Below are positions 48,793-59,562 of a stretch of 64,000 nt of DNA, in pieces. Origin of the DNA: Bradyrhizobium sp. CB1717. GTDB lineage: Bacteria > Pseudomonadota > Alphaproteobacteria > Rhizobiales > Xanthobacteraceae. Made by a program: the position numbers and the translations under genes. The stretch lies in assembly GCF_029714325.1 (NCBI RefSeq), contig NZ_CP121666.1, positions 3,844,001 to 3,908,000 on the forward strand, written 5' to 3'. Below the pieces are notes generated by a model. The model saw nothing but the letters and a program-made list of their open reading frames with translations, was not told the DNA's origin and ran no database searches. How positions within the stretch are numbered: the stretch's first letter is position 1; every line of letters starts with the position of its first letter.

Positions 48793-48887
48793 CGTAGGGT
48801 GGGTTAGCTCTGCGGCTGCGCGAAGCGCAGTCCGCTAGTACGCCTTCGGACCGCGCTTCGCGCGGCCGCGGGCTAACCCACCCTACG
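48793..48887. repeat. Palindromic repeat (CGTAGGGTGGGTTAGC family)
   Basis: CGTAGGGTGGGTTAGC at 48793-48808 is the exact inverted complement of 48872-48887. Inner arms GCGCGAAGCGC also fold. Same family as 165-303. Confidence 0.87.
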
Positions 48888-48928
48888 AGTCCGACCTTCT
48901 CAGCCAGCATCGTCGTCTCGATCAGGCG

Positions 48929-50296
48929 CTACCCGCGGATCGCCGCATTGGCCTGCGCGGCCGCTCCGGTCATGGCATCCTTTGCCGATTTCTCGCCGTT
49001 GACCACTTCATTGACGCCGATCATGAACGCATCCAGGATCGGTCTCGATTGCGGATGGAAGAGGATCGCCTTGGCGCGGTCGACATCGGCATTTTGCAAA
49101 TTGGTCAGCGCCGCCTCGGCGGCTTGCGGGCCGAATGCCTTCTTGAAGCCCTCGCTGGACCACGCCGACACGCGTGTCGTCGCCAGCCCTGCTGCCGCAG
49201 TCTGCAGCGATGTCGGCTTGCTTGTCGCCCAGAGCAGGAACAGGAAAGCCGCCCGCTTGTTTCGTGATTTTGAATTGATGCAGGCCTGCCAGTGCGACAT
49301 GAAGGGCACGGGGGCGCGACCAGGGACATGCGGAAAGACCGCAAACTGGGCCTGCTTCGCGACGCGACTCCTGGCGGGATTGGAGATGTCGGTTGCGAAA
49401 TTACTGCTGTCGATCGCGACTGCCGTCCGTCCCTGCAGGAAGTCGTCGAGCACGTGGTACCATTCATAGCTGCCGACGCCGCCAGGCCCGGCCTGGCTGA
49501 GCAGACGTCCGTACATCTCGACGGCCGCAATCGCTTCGGGGCTTGCGAAAACCGCCTTGTTGTCCTTGACCATGGCGCCGCCGTGAGAGAACACGAAGCC
49601 CATGGCCGGCGGGGAGGAATTGCCGCCGGCCTGGGCCCGCATGGCGATCCCCGACATCTCGCTGGACTTGAGCGCCTTGGCGGTCACGAGCAGCTCTTCG
49701 AACGTCTGCGGAACGGGCAGGTTCTTGGCGGCCAGCGCGTCCCCGTTGATGAACATGGTCATCGCTTCGGAGGTGATCGGTATGGCGTACCGTTCGCCGT
49801 CGGACCAAAGCGGGAAGGCCCGAGCCGTCTTGAGCAGGTCGCTCTCGTCATACCAGCCGAGATCGGTCAGCGATCGGTTGGAATAATAGCCGTTCAATGG
49901 CTCGAGCCATCCTCCCGCGATGCCCTGGCCATAGGTCGTGAACATGAAGACGTCAGGCGTCGCGCTGCCGCGGGCGAGTCTGATCGCCAAGGCGCCGAGG
50001 AACGTGGTTTCGAGTTGGAAATCGATGGTGACGTTGATGCCGGTGAGCCGGGTGAACTCCGGCAGCAGCGGCGTGATCGCATTCGACCAGGGATGGATCG
50101 CGCCCGAAAGAGAGATGGTCTGTCCCGCAAACTGCTGCCAATCGATGTTTGCGTTGGCGTACGTCGCTGCGCGATCCTCGGCGAAGCTCCAGCGTGGCAG
50201 CGCGGCCAGCGCCGGCAAGATTGCGCCCGCCGCCCCCAATCCCCTAACGAAGCTGCGACGGCTGGTCGGACTCCGACCGCTCTGTGCGTACGTCAT
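48929..50296 (-). CDS. Tat-exported family 1 ABC solute-binding protein (orphan)
   Basis: This protein has 455 residues from ATG 50296, with GGGAGAGG upstream. The Tat signal SRRSFVRGLGAAGAILPALAAL at residues 13-34 is clear. The mature part is a sugar-type extracellular binding protein (ITPLLPEFTRLTGINVTIDFQ, PDVFMFTTYGQGIAGGWLEPL, MTMFINGDALAAKNLPVPQTFEELLVTAKAL). No ABC permease or ATPase gene is nearby, so it either serves a distant transporter or a sensor. A histidine kinase with a periplasmic CHASE3 domain is divergent to it. Confidence 0.9.
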   Translation of the reverse strand: MTYAQSGRSPTSRRSFVRGLGAAGAILPALAALPRWSFAEDRAATYANANIDWQQFAGQTISLSGAIHPWSNAITPLLPEFTRLTGINVTIDFQLETTFLGALAIRLARGSATPDVFMFTTYGQGIAGGWLEPLNGYYSNRSLTDLGWYDESDLLKTARAFPLWSDGERYAIPITSEAMTMFINGDALAAKNLPVPQTFEELLVTAKALKSSEMSGIAMRAQAGGNSSPPAMGFVFSHGGAMVKDNKAVFASPEAIAAVEMYGRLLSQAGPGGVGSYEWYHVLDDFLQGRTAVAIDSSNFATDISNPARSRVAKQAQFAVFPHVPGRAPVPFMSHWQACINSKSRNKRAAFLFLLWATSKPTSLQTAAAGLATTRVSAWSSEGFKKAFGPQAAEAALTNLQNADVDRAKAILFHPQSRPILDAFMIGVNEVVNGEKSAKDAMTGAAAQANAAIRG

Positions 50297-50504
50297 GTTG
50301 CCTCTCCCTGCGACGGGCAATCATTCGCAACACGAGCCATACCGGTGATGTTGCGGCCTTCGCGCGACGATTGGCCAGACCGGTGTAACCTTGGAGGGCG
50401 AGAATGTCGGGTTCCACCCCACCTAACCATGCTATTATTCTATCACGCTCAGGCGTCGACACCAGAAGACGCGCTGTCACACGAGCATCGAAGACCCAAG
50501 GCCG

Positions 50505-52358
50505 ATGTCAGTTCCTGCTCTGGTCCCGTCTTTGCGATGGCTGGCTCGTCCGCTGATCGTGGCGGTCGTGGCGCTTCTGACGCTGTTCGCTGCGACCGGC
50601 TTTCTCGGTCTGCAATATCAGCAGGAGCGGCAGGCGGCTCATGACCTGCTTGGGCATAGCCGCCAGGTGCTCGAAACACTCGATCGGTTGCGTTCGATCA
50701 CCGCCGAGCTGGAGACCGAACGGCGCGGGTATCTAATGACCCTCGACCCCACCTATCTCAAAGCCTACGGCGTCTCCGACGAAGGTGTGCGGCGCGAGGC
50801 GCAGGCGCTGCTGGTGCTGGTCGCGGACGATCCGTTGCAGAGTCTGCGCGCGCAACACCTGGCGCTGACCGTTTCGGCCAAGCTGCGCGAGATCGACGAG
50901 ATGGTGAAGACCGCCGGCACGTCCGGGCAGGCGGCGCTGGCGATGATCCGCAGCATGGATGAGATCCGCTCGCAGATCGACCAGATGGTGGATCACGAGC
51001 GCTTTCGGCTCGCCGACCGGGAGACGCATGCCGAAGCATTCGAGCAGCGCTGGACCTGGCTGATTGCCGGCGCCGTCGTCCTCGTCGTCGCGCTGGCGGG
51101 AGCGGCGTTGGCGCTCGCGCGGCTCGAAGCGAAACGGCGGAGACAGACGACCGAGGAGAACATTCAACTGCAGAGCGATCTTGCAGCGCGGGATATCAAG
51201 ATCCGGCGCCTGTTCGACTCCAACATCATCGGGATCATCATCTGGGAGGTCGAGGGGCGCATTCTCGAGGCCAATGACGCGTTCCTGCGCATCGTCGGAT
51301 ACGACCGGGACGATCTCGCCTCGGGGCGCCTGCATCGATACGATCTGACGCCGCCGGAATGGCGCGACCGCGACGTAAAAACCGTGGCGGAGTTGAAGCG
51401 GGTCGGGACGGCCCAGCCGTTCGAGAAGGAGTATGTCCGGAAGGATGGAAGCCGTGTTTCCGTGCTGATTGGCGGGACGATGTTTGCACCAGGTGCGGAT
51501 CAAGGGGTCGGCTTTGTCCTCGATCTGACGCCTCTCAAGCGGGCAGAGGCCGAAGCTCGCGAGCACGAGCGGCTCTACCGCGAAGCCCTGATGGAGCTCG
51601 CGCACGCAAATCGCGTCACCACGATGGGGCAGCTCACGGCTTCGATTGCCCATGAGGTCAACCAGCCGATCGCCGCGATCGTGGCGAATGCCGAGGCCGG
51701 GTTGAATTGGCTGGAAGCTCAACCGCCAAATCTGGGGCGGGTTCGACAGACGTTCGACTGGATCACCGGCGATGGCATGCGCGCCGGCGACATCATCGGC
51801 CGGATCCGGGCGCTGATAAGGAAGGCGGCGCCGCAAAAGGAGGACATGGATATCAACCAGGCGGTGCTCGAGGTCATCGCGCTGACCCGCAGCGAAGCGT
51901 TCAAGAACGGCGTTGCGGTACGAACGCAACTTGCCGAAGGCTTGCCGACCCTTCAGGCAGATCGGGTCCAACTTCAGCAAGTGGTGCTCAACCTGATTGT
52001 CAACGCGATCGAGGCGATGGCCGCGGTTGGCGAAGGGAAACGCGAGTTGCTGATCAGCACCGATCGGGATGTATCGAACGGCGTGCACGTCACCTTGCGC
52101 GATTCCGGTCCAGGACTGGATCCGAAGAATGTCGAGTGCCTGTTCGAGGCCTTCTACACCACCAAGCCGACAGGCATGGGGATGGGCCTCGCCATCTGCC
52201 GCTCGATCATCGAGGCGCATGGCGGACAGATGTGGGCCGGCGCAAACGAGCCTCGGGGCGCCGTCTTTCAGTTCACCCTGCCTCTCGCCTCGGACGAGGC
52301 TACATCCCGCATGTTGAAGGCGGACGAGCCAACGGGCCTGCGCTCTGTTGCCCGCTGA
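50505..52358 (+). CDS. CHASE3-PAS hybrid-less sensor histidine kinase
   Basis: This 617-residue kinase starts at ATG 50505. Two membrane helices (VAVVALLTLFAATGFLGL near residue 20-37, LIAGAVVLVVALAGAALALA near 186-205) enclose a CHASE3-type helical periplasmic domain (LDRLRSITAELETERRGYLMTLDPTYLKAY). A PAS domain follows (IIGIIIWEVEGRILEANDAFLRIVGYDRDDL). The kinase core has SIAHEVNQPIAAIVANAEAGL with the phosphoryl His, LQQVVLNLIVNAIEAM, SGPGLDPKN and MGMGLAICRSII. No response regulator is adjacent, so it is an orphan. It is divergent from the solute-binding protein gene. Confidence 0.93.
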   Translation: MSVPALVPSLRWLARPLIVAVVALLTLFAATGFLGLQYQQERQAAHDLLGHSRQVLETLDRLRSITAELETERRGYLMTLDPTYLKAYGVSDEGVRREAQALLVLVADDPLQSLRAQHLALTVSAKLREIDEMVKTAGTSGQAALAMIRSMDEIRSQIDQMVDHERFRLADRETHAEAFEQRWTWLIAGAVVLVVALAGAALALARLEAKRRRQTTEENIQLQSDLAARDIKIRRLFDSNIIGIIIWEVEGRILEANDAFLRIVGYDRDDLASGRLHRYDLTPPEWRDRDVKTVAELKRVGTAQPFEKEYVRKDGSRVSVLIGGTMFAPGADQGVGFVLDLTPLKRAEAEAREHERLYREALMELAHANRVTTMGQLTASIAHEVNQPIAAIVANAEAGLNWLEAQPPNLGRVRQTFDWITGDGMRAGDIIGRIRALIRKAAPQKEDMDINQAVLEVIALTRSEAFKNGVAVRTQLAEGLPTLQADRVQLQQVVLNLIVNAIEAMAAVGEGKRELLISTDRDVSNGVHVTLRDSGPGLDPKNVECLFEAFYTTKPTGMGMGLAICRSIIEAHGGQMWAGANEPRGAVFQFTLPLASDEATSRMLKADEPTGLRSVAR

Positions 52359-52578
52359 CGGGGTCTGCGCAGCACGCGCCTTTCGCGATCCGGGCCCCGG
52401 TGCAACCGCAGGAGGTGAGGCGCATCTGACCTCGGCCTAGCCGGACTGTGGAGCGGCGCTTCGCCGCACGATCAACGAGCCGTCCGCGACGCCTTGTGTG
52501 ACAATAGTCACATAGGGAGGATTTGGCATTCGGCCATACTCCGAATATTCTCATGGAATTGCATCCGGGGGGACGCAA

Positions 52579-54414
52579 GTGATTCCGGTTCGACTATTTG
52601 TTTTGGTGATTTTTGCGATGAGCCTTGCCTGCGGATCGGCGCATGCCGACCGGCGGGTCGCGCTCATCATCGGCAATTCCGCCTACAAGAGCGCGCCCAA
52701 GCTCAGCAATCCCGTGAACGATGCCACCCTGGTCGGCGGCATGTTCAAGAAGGCCGGCTTCGATTCCGTCGATGTCAGGCTGGATCTCAGCGCCAGCGAG
52801 ATGCGGCGCATGTTGCGTGAGTTTGCCGGCAGGACGCGCGATGCGGACATGGCGGTGATCTATTACGCCGGCCACGGCATCGAGCTCGACGGCACCAACT
52901 ACCTCATTCCGACCGACGCCACGCTGGAGACGGACGGCGACGTGCTCGACGAGACCATTCCGGTCGAGCGTGCGCTGTTCGCGGTCGAGCCGGCCAAGCA
53001 GCTGCGCCTGATCATCCTCGACGCCTGCCGCGACAACCCGTTCGCGAAGACGATGAAGCGCACGCTGGCTTCGCGCGCGATCGGGCGTGGCCTCGCCAAG
53101 GTCGAGCCGACCAGCCCGAACACCATGATTGCCTTTGCGGCCAAGGCGGGATCGACCGCATCGGACGGCGATGCCAGAAACAGTCCGTTCGCCGCGGCGC
53201 TGGTTGACCATTTGCCGAAGCCGGGACTCGATCTGCGCAAGGCCTTCGGCTTCGTGCGCGACGACGTGCTCAAGGCGACCGGCTACAAGCAGGAGCCCTA
53301 TGTCTACGGCTCGCTCGGCGGCGACGACGTGCCCCTCGTCGTGAAACCTGCGGCAACCGGTCCCCAGGGCAACCCGCAGGAGGCCATTCGCAGGGATTAC
53401 GAGCTCGCGCTCCAGCTTGCGACGCGCGATGGGTGGGAAGCGTTTCTGTCGGCGTATCCCGATGGCTTCTATGCCAACCTCGCCAAGGGCCAGCTGAACA
53501 AGATCGGCGCCGAAGAGACGCGCGCCGCGGCCGAGCAAAAGGCGCGGGCGGCCGAGCAGGAAAAGGCGAGGCTCATCGCCGAGCGCGCCCAGAAGGCCGA
53601 GCAGGAGAAGGCGTCCGCGGCGGCCAAGGCCGCCGAAGAGGCGCGCATCGCGGCGGAGAAGCAGAAGCAGATCGAGCAGGCGAAGGCCGAAGCGGCCGAA
53701 CGCGAGCGCAAGGCCGCGGAGGCGGCGGCTGCAAAGGCGCTTGCCGAGAAGCAGGCGGCGGACAAGGCCAAGGCCGAGCTTGCCGCAAAGCAGGCCGCGG
53801 AGAAGGCGGAGCAGGCCGCAAAACCGGCGGCCGATCGGCAGTTGCCCGGGGCCGAGCAAAAGGTCGCGGCGCTGTCGCCCGGGCCGACGTCACCGTTATC
53901 GGCGGCCGACCTCACGAAATCCGTGCAGAGCGAATTGCGCCGCGTCGGCTGCCTCTCCGCTGCCGCCGACGGCGACTGGAACGCTACATCGCAGCGCTCG
54001 CTGACGCTGTTCAACAAATATGCCGGCACCCAATTCGACGTGAAGCTTGCCAGCGTCGACGCGCTCGATGCGCTGAAGGCGAAGCCGGGGCGTGTCTGTC
54101 CGCTGGTCTGCAATTTCGGTTTCAAGGCCGACGGCGATCAATGCGTGAAGATCACCTGCCGCGCCGGCTATCACGTCGGCGACGACAATGAGTGCGAGAA
54201 AATCCCGGAGAAGAAGCCCGTTGTGCGCGAGGAGTCGCGGAGACGGGACACGGATCGCAAGCAAACGGAAGCCGCGCCATCGGCGCCGCAGGCGTCGGGG
54301 CAGATGGTCTGCGGGAGCGCTGGATGCAGGCCGGTTTCCAAAGGTTGCCGCCTCGGGTTGGTTTCACATCCGTCCAACCCCGCCAATAAGATCACCGGTG
54401 AGATCTGCAATTGA
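52579..54414 (+). CDS. Secreted caspase-like protease with coiled coil and Cys-rich tail (copy 1)
   Basis: This 611-residue protein starts at GTG 52579 behind GGGGGGA. The signal peptide ends at AHA (residue 23). The caspase (peptidase C14) domain spans about 24-255, with His99 in YYAGHG and Cys150 in LDACRDNPF as the intact dyad, and MIAFAAKAGSTASDG typical of the family. A linker leads to a long Ala/Glu/Lys-rich coiled coil (about 310-425), like TolA. Then come a peptidoglycan-binding-like segment (VQSELRRVGCLSAAADGDWN, SQRSLTLFNKYAG) and a Cys-rich module (CPLVCNFGFKADGDQCVKITC). It is probably periplasmic. The second copy follows 28 bases downstream. Confidence 0.9.
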   Translation: MIPVRLFVLVIFAMSLACGSAHADRRVALIIGNSAYKSAPKLSNPVNDATLVGGMFKKAGFDSVDVRLDLSASEMRRMLREFAGRTRDADMAVIYYAGHGIELDGTNYLIPTDATLETDGDVLDETIPVERALFAVEPAKQLRLIILDACRDNPFAKTMKRTLASRAIGRGLAKVEPTSPNTMIAFAAKAGSTASDGDARNSPFAAALVDHLPKPGLDLRKAFGFVRDDVLKATGYKQEPYVYGSLGGDDVPLVVKPAATGPQGNPQEAIRRDYELALQLATRDGWEAFLSAYPDGFYANLAKGQLNKIGAEETRAAAEQKARAAEQEKARLIAERAQKAEQEKASAAAKAAEEARIAAEKQKQIEQAKAEAAERERKAAEAAAAKALAEKQAADKAKAELAAKQAAEKAEQAAKPAADRQLPGAEQKVAALSPGPTSPLSAADLTKSVQSELRRVGCLSAAADGDWNATSQRSLTLFNKYAGTQFDVKLASVDALDALKAKPGRVCPLVCNFGFKADGDQCVKITCRAGYHVGDDNECEKIPEKKPVVREESRRRDTDRKQTEAAPSAPQASGQMVCGSAGCRPVSKGCRLGLVSHPSNPANKITGEICN

Positions 54415-54442
54415 TGGCCAGGCATCGTGTTCGGGGGCTTCA

Positions 54443-56281
54443 GTGATCGGGCTCAGGCCCATTATTCTTTTCGGTTTGGTGATCTGGCTCGGCTGCGCGC
54501 CCGCGCATGCCGATAAGCGCGTTGCGCTGGTCATCGGCAATTCCGCCTACAAGAGCGCGCCCAAGCTCGCCAATCCTGTGAACGACGCGATCCTGATGGG
54601 CGGCATGTTCAGGAAGGCCGGCTTCGACACGGTCGACGTCAGGCAGGACCTGAGCGCGCCCGAAATGCGCAAGGCGCTGCGCGAGTTCGGCGCGCGGACC
54701 CGCGATGCGGATGTTGCCGTGATTTACTATGCCGGCCACGGCCTCGAAGTGGACGGCACCAATTATCTGATCCCGACCGATGCCGCCCTCGAGTCCGATA
54801 CCGATGTTTACGACGAAGCATTGCCGATCGACCGCGTGCTGGTGAGCATCGAGCCCGCCAAGCAGCTTCGGCTCGTCATCCTCGATGCCTGCCGCGACAA
54901 TCCCTTTTCGAAGACGATGAAGCGCACCGTGGCTTCGCGTGCGATCGGTCGCGGCCTTGCCAAGGTCGAGCCAACCAGCCCGAACACCATGATCGCGTTC
55001 GCGGCCAAGGCGGGCTCGACGGCGTCGGATGGCGATTCCCGCAACAGCCCGTTCGCGGTGTCGTTGAGCGACCATCTGCCGAAACCTGGGCTCGACCTGC
55101 GCAAGGCCTTCGGGTTCGTCCGCGACGATGTGCTGAGGAGCACAGCGAACAAGCAGGAACCCTTCGTATATGGCTCGCTGGGAGGCGATGACGTACCGCT
55201 GGTTCCAGCCAGGCCGGTCGCAACGGGTCCGCAGGCAAATCCGCAGTCAGAACTCAGGCGAGACTACGAACTTGCGCTCCAGCTCGCGACGCGCGACGGC
55301 TGGGAGGCATTCCTGGCGCAATATCCCGACGGCTTCTATGCCAACCTCGCCAAGGGGCAGTTGAACAAGATCGCAGCCGAGGAGACGCGCGCTGCGGCCG
55401 AACAGAAGGCCAAGTCGGCCGAGCAGGAAAAGGCGAGGCTGATTGCCGAGCGCGCCCAGAAGGCCGAGCAGGAGAGGGCGGCCGCTGCCGCCAAGGCGGC
55501 CGAAGAGGCCCGGGTCGCTGCGGAGAAGCAGAAGCAGATCGAGCAGGCGAAGGCTGAAGCGGCCGAACGCGAGCGCAAGATCGCCGAGGCTGCAGCTGCG
55601 AAAGCGCTGGCCGAAAAGCAGGCGGCGGACAAGGCGAAGGCCGAGCTTGCCGCGAGGCAAGCTGCCGAGAAAGCGGAGCAGGCGGTAAAGCCGGCGGCGG
55701 AGCGGCAGTTGCCCGAGCCCGAGCAAAAAGTCGCGGCGCTGTCGCCCGGGACGACCTCAACATTATCCGCAGCCGATCTCACGAAATCCGTGCAGAGCGA
55801 GTTGCGCCGCATCGGCTGCCTCACGGCGGCTCCGGAAGGCGAGTGGACGCCGGCTGCGCAGCGTTCGCTGACGCTGTTCAACAAATACGCCGGCACCCAG
55901 TTCGACGCGAAGCTTGCCAGCGTCGACGCACTCGATGCGCTCAAGGCGAAGCCGGGACGGGTCTGTCCGCTGGTGTGCAATTTCGGCTTCAAGGCCGACG
56001 GCGATCAATGCGTGAAGATCACCTGCCGCGCCGGCTATCGCGTCGGCGACGACAACGAGTGCGAGAAGATCCAGGAGAAGAAGCCGGTCGCCACGCGCGA
56101 GGATTCGCGGCGGCGGGACACCGATCGAAAACAAACGGAGGCCGCGCCGTCGACCCCGCAAGCCTCAGGGCAGATCATCTGCACGAGTGCCGGATGCAGG
56201 CCGGTTGCCAAAGGGTGTCGCATTGTGCGCGATCCGAGGCCGGGTAGCGCCGGGATGATGCAAGCGGAAGTTTGCAACTAG
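54443..56281 (+). CDS. Secreted caspase-like protease with coiled coil and Cys-rich tail (copy 2)
   Basis: This protein has 612 residues from GTG 54443 behind GGGGG; the start aligns with that of copy 1. The domain order is the same: signal peptide to AHA at 23, caspase domain with His99 and Cys150, coiled coil from about 310 to 425, PG-binding-like segment with VQSELRRIGCLTAAPEGEWT, and Cys-rich tail. The two proteins are very similar throughout and differ mainly in the linker near residue 255-270 and in the last 20 residues. Tandem duplication is clear. Substrates and triggers are unknown. Confidence 0.9.
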   Translation: MIGLRPIILFGLVIWLGCAPAHADKRVALVIGNSAYKSAPKLANPVNDAILMGGMFRKAGFDTVDVRQDLSAPEMRKALREFGARTRDADVAVIYYAGHGLEVDGTNYLIPTDAALESDTDVYDEALPIDRVLVSIEPAKQLRLVILDACRDNPFSKTMKRTVASRAIGRGLAKVEPTSPNTMIAFAAKAGSTASDGDSRNSPFAVSLSDHLPKPGLDLRKAFGFVRDDVLRSTANKQEPFVYGSLGGDDVPLVPARPVATGPQANPQSELRRDYELALQLATRDGWEAFLAQYPDGFYANLAKGQLNKIAAEETRAAAEQKAKSAEQEKARLIAERAQKAEQERAAAAAKAAEEARVAAEKQKQIEQAKAEAAERERKIAEAAAAKALAEKQAADKAKAELAARQAAEKAEQAVKPAAERQLPEPEQKVAALSPGTTSTLSAADLTKSVQSELRRIGCLTAAPEGEWTPAAQRSLTLFNKYAGTQFDAKLASVDALDALKAKPGRVCPLVCNFGFKADGDQCVKITCRAGYRVGDDNECEKIQEKKPVATREDSRRRDTDRKQTEAAPSTPQASGQIICTSAGCRPVAKGCRIVRDPRPGSAGMMQAEVCN

Positions 56282-56347
56282 ACTAGGCATGCATCGCTGA
56301 GCCTATTGGGCAAGGCTTCGGAACCTCACGGGTTGCCCGAATGTAGC

Positions 56348-56463
56348 TCGTAGGGTCGGCAACGGCGCGAAGCGCCGTGCCCGCCATCCCAGCGGAGACC
56401 GCGATGGTGGGCACGCTTCCGCCTCCGCTCTTGCGAGCTACGGCGGACAAGTCGCTTTGCCCA
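56348..56463. repeat. Degenerate palindromic repeat (GTAGGGT family)
   Basis: CTCGTAGGGTCGGCAACGG near 56348 and GCTTTGCCCACC near 56454 are outer arms. GTGCCCGCCATC and GATGGTGGGCAC are better-kept inner arms. Related to 1813-1910 but decayed. No gene is seen in 56282-56484. Confidence 0.6.
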
Positions 56464-56484
56464 CCGGATCGCAAATTGCGTCGG

Positions 56485-57654
56485 CTACGCCGGCATCCGC
56501 GTCTCGATCATGCGCACCCAGAACGAGGCGCCGTGGCCGAGGATGTTGTCGTTGAACACGTACGCCGGATGGTGGCACTCGTTGCCGTCGCCCATGCCGA
56601 CCAGCACCATCGCGCCGGGGCGCGCTTCCAGCATGAAGGAGAAATCCTCGGCGCCCATCATCGGGATGAACTTGTCGTTGACGCGCTCGGTGCCGACGAT
56701 GTCGCGGGCGACGTCGGCGGCAAGGCCGGCCTCGCGCGCATGGTTCATCGTCACCGGATACATGCGCGTGTATTTCGTCTCGGCCGAGCCGCCATAGGCG
56801 CGGGCGACGCTCTCGGCGACCTCGGCGATGCGGCGTTCGACGAGATCGCGCACTTCGGGATCGAGGGTGCGCACGGTGCCGGTGAGCTCGGCAACCTCAG
56901 GGATGATGTTGAAGGCGGTGCCGGAGTGGAATTGGGTGATCGAGATGACGGCTGATTTCAACGGGTCGACGTTGCGCGCGACGATCGATTGCAGCGCATT
57001 GACGATCTGCGAGCCGATCAGCACGCTGTCGACCGATTTGTGCGGGCCGGCACCGGCATGGCCGCCCTTGCCGTGGACCGTGATCTGGATGTTGTCGGAG
57101 GAGGCCAGCATCGCGCCGGGCGTGGTGGCGAAATGGCCTTCGGGCAGGCCGGGCATGTTGTGCATGCCGTAGACCTCCTGGATGTTCCAGCGCGTCATCA
57201 GGCCGTCCTCGACCATGGCCTTGCCGCCGCCGCCGCCTTCCTCGGCGGGCTGGAAGATCATGATCGCAGTACCGTCGAAATTGCGCGTCTCGGCGAGATA
57301 CTTTGCAGCGCCGAGCAGCATGGCAGTGTGGCCGTCATGGCCGCAGGCGTGCATCTTGCCGGGGACTTTCGAGGCGTAGGGCACGCCCGAGGTTTCCATG
57401 ATCGGCAGTGCGTCCATGTCGGCGCGCAGGCCGATGGTCTTGCCGGAGGCCGACTTGCGGCCGCGGATCACGCCGACCACGCCGGTGCGGCCGATGCCCG
57501 TCACCACCTCGTCGCAGCCGAACTCGCGCAGCTTGTCGGCGACGATGCCGGCGGTGCGGTGGACTTCGTAGAGCAGCTCCGGGTTCTCGTGGAAGTCATG
57601 GCGCCAGGCGGCCATTTCGTCGGAGAGGGCGGCGATGCGGTTGACGATGGGCAT
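56485..57654 (-). CDS. M20 family amidohydrolase (hippurate hydrolase-like)
   Basis: This protein has 389 residues from ATG 57654; an ATG 11 codons upstream lies inside the repeat. Metal-site motifs of M20D are GLRADMDALPI, HACGHDGHTAMLLGAAKYL, FQPAEEGGGGGKAMVEDG and GMHNMPGLPEG, with GAEDFSFML near the end. Such enzymes remove acyl groups from amino acids (hippurate, IAA-amino acid or N-acetyl-amino acid conjugates). No operon partner is seen. Confidence 0.92.
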   Translation of the reverse strand: MPIVNRIAALSDEMAAWRHDFHENPELLYEVHRTAGIVADKLREFGCDEVVTGIGRTGVVGVIRGRKSASGKTIGLRADMDALPIMETSGVPYASKVPGKMHACGHDGHTAMLLGAAKYLAETRNFDGTAIMIFQPAEEGGGGGKAMVEDGLMTRWNIQEVYGMHNMPGLPEGHFATTPGAMLASSDNIQITVHGKGGHAGAGPHKSVDSVLIGSQIVNALQSIVARNVDPLKSAVISITQFHSGTAFNIIPEVAELTGTVRTLDPEVRDLVERRIAEVAESVARAYGGSAETKYTRMYPVTMNHAREAGLAADVARDIVGTERVNDKFIPMMGAEDFSFMLEARPGAMVLVGMGDGNECHHPAYVFNDNILGHGASFWVRMIETRMPA

Positions 57655-57681
57655 GGGGGATCCGTTTCTTGCTGGTTTTGT

Positions 57682-57774
57682 CGTCATTCCGGGGCGATGC
57701 GACGCATCGAACCCGGAATCTGGAGATTGTAGCGCGAGATTCCGGGTTCACGCTTCGCGTGCCCCGGAATGACG
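57682..57774. repeat. Palindromic repeat (CGTCATTCCGGGGC family)
   Basis: CGTCATTCCGGGGC at 57682-57695 is the exact inverted complement of 57761-57774. Inner arms AACCCGGAATCT and AGATTCCGGGTT also pair. It separates the amidohydrolase gene from purB. Confidence 0.87.
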
Positions 57775-57781
57775 AAGAATG

Positions 57782-59089
<1,308 letters not shown>

Positions 59090-59294
59090 CTGACGGCTCC
59101 AGGAAGGTGGGCGGGCGGTCCTCAAGGGGGGCGCCGGCCAAAATGCTTTTTACGCCGTGATTTAACAGAGCGGGCAGAGCGAAACAAACGGTCTGGGCCC
59201 CGGAAGAGGGGGATCGCCGACCTATCCACCGGACCGGCCGGCGGGGGTGGCGGCGCGGGGCCACAAATATTAACTGTCAATCACGGATCATTGA

Positions 59295-59318
59295 CTGACA
59301 GATATTGAAATCTGTCAG
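59295..59318. promoter_or_regulatory. Inverted repeat, likely TetR-type operator
   Basis: CTGACAGAT at 59295-59303 and ATCTGTCAG at 59310-59318 are perfect nine-base arms around ATTGAA. A second overlapping pair, GTCAAT and ATTGAC, lies just upstream at about 59276-59295. The site precedes the small gene at 59461 and the TetR gene at 59650. Confidence 0.65.
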
Positions 59319-59460
59319 CGAGACGTGTATATCCGTTCCCGGACGCTCCGATTGGGCGTCCCGCGGCCATCCTGCCAGGGGAGCCCGAGGTCCGAAAAAA
59401 CAGCGGATCGAGGGACCTAGTTAAGGGGTGGGAGCCGTGGACGAATGGAGACTGAAGACA

Positions 59461-59562
59461 ATGACGACCGAAATCCTCAATTTCACCGGCACGATTGGGC
59501 ATTGGCTCAATTTGCTGGTGGCGCGCCAGATCGCGGCGCAGGCTGCAAAACTGCCTCATTAA
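59461..59562 (+). CDS. Possible small protein upstream of tetR
   Basis: This 33-residue reading frame starts at ATG 59461, with GGAGA about ten bases upstream. It reads MTTEILNFTGTIGHWLNLLV, then ARQIAAQAAKLPH. The middle is an amphipathic or weakly hydrophobic helix. It lies between a strong inverted repeat and the tetR gene, and may be a leader peptide or small membrane-associated protein. No family recognised. The rest of 59090-59649 shows no other gene. Confidence 0.4.
   Translation: MTTEILNFTGTIGHWLNLLVARQIAAQAAKLPH

Noticed and set aside
52579..52650. Lipoprotein signals in the caspase-like proteins (Cys18)
   Set aside because: The residues before Cys18 do not fit the lipobox in either copy, while a normal signal peptidase I site AHA follows five residues later.
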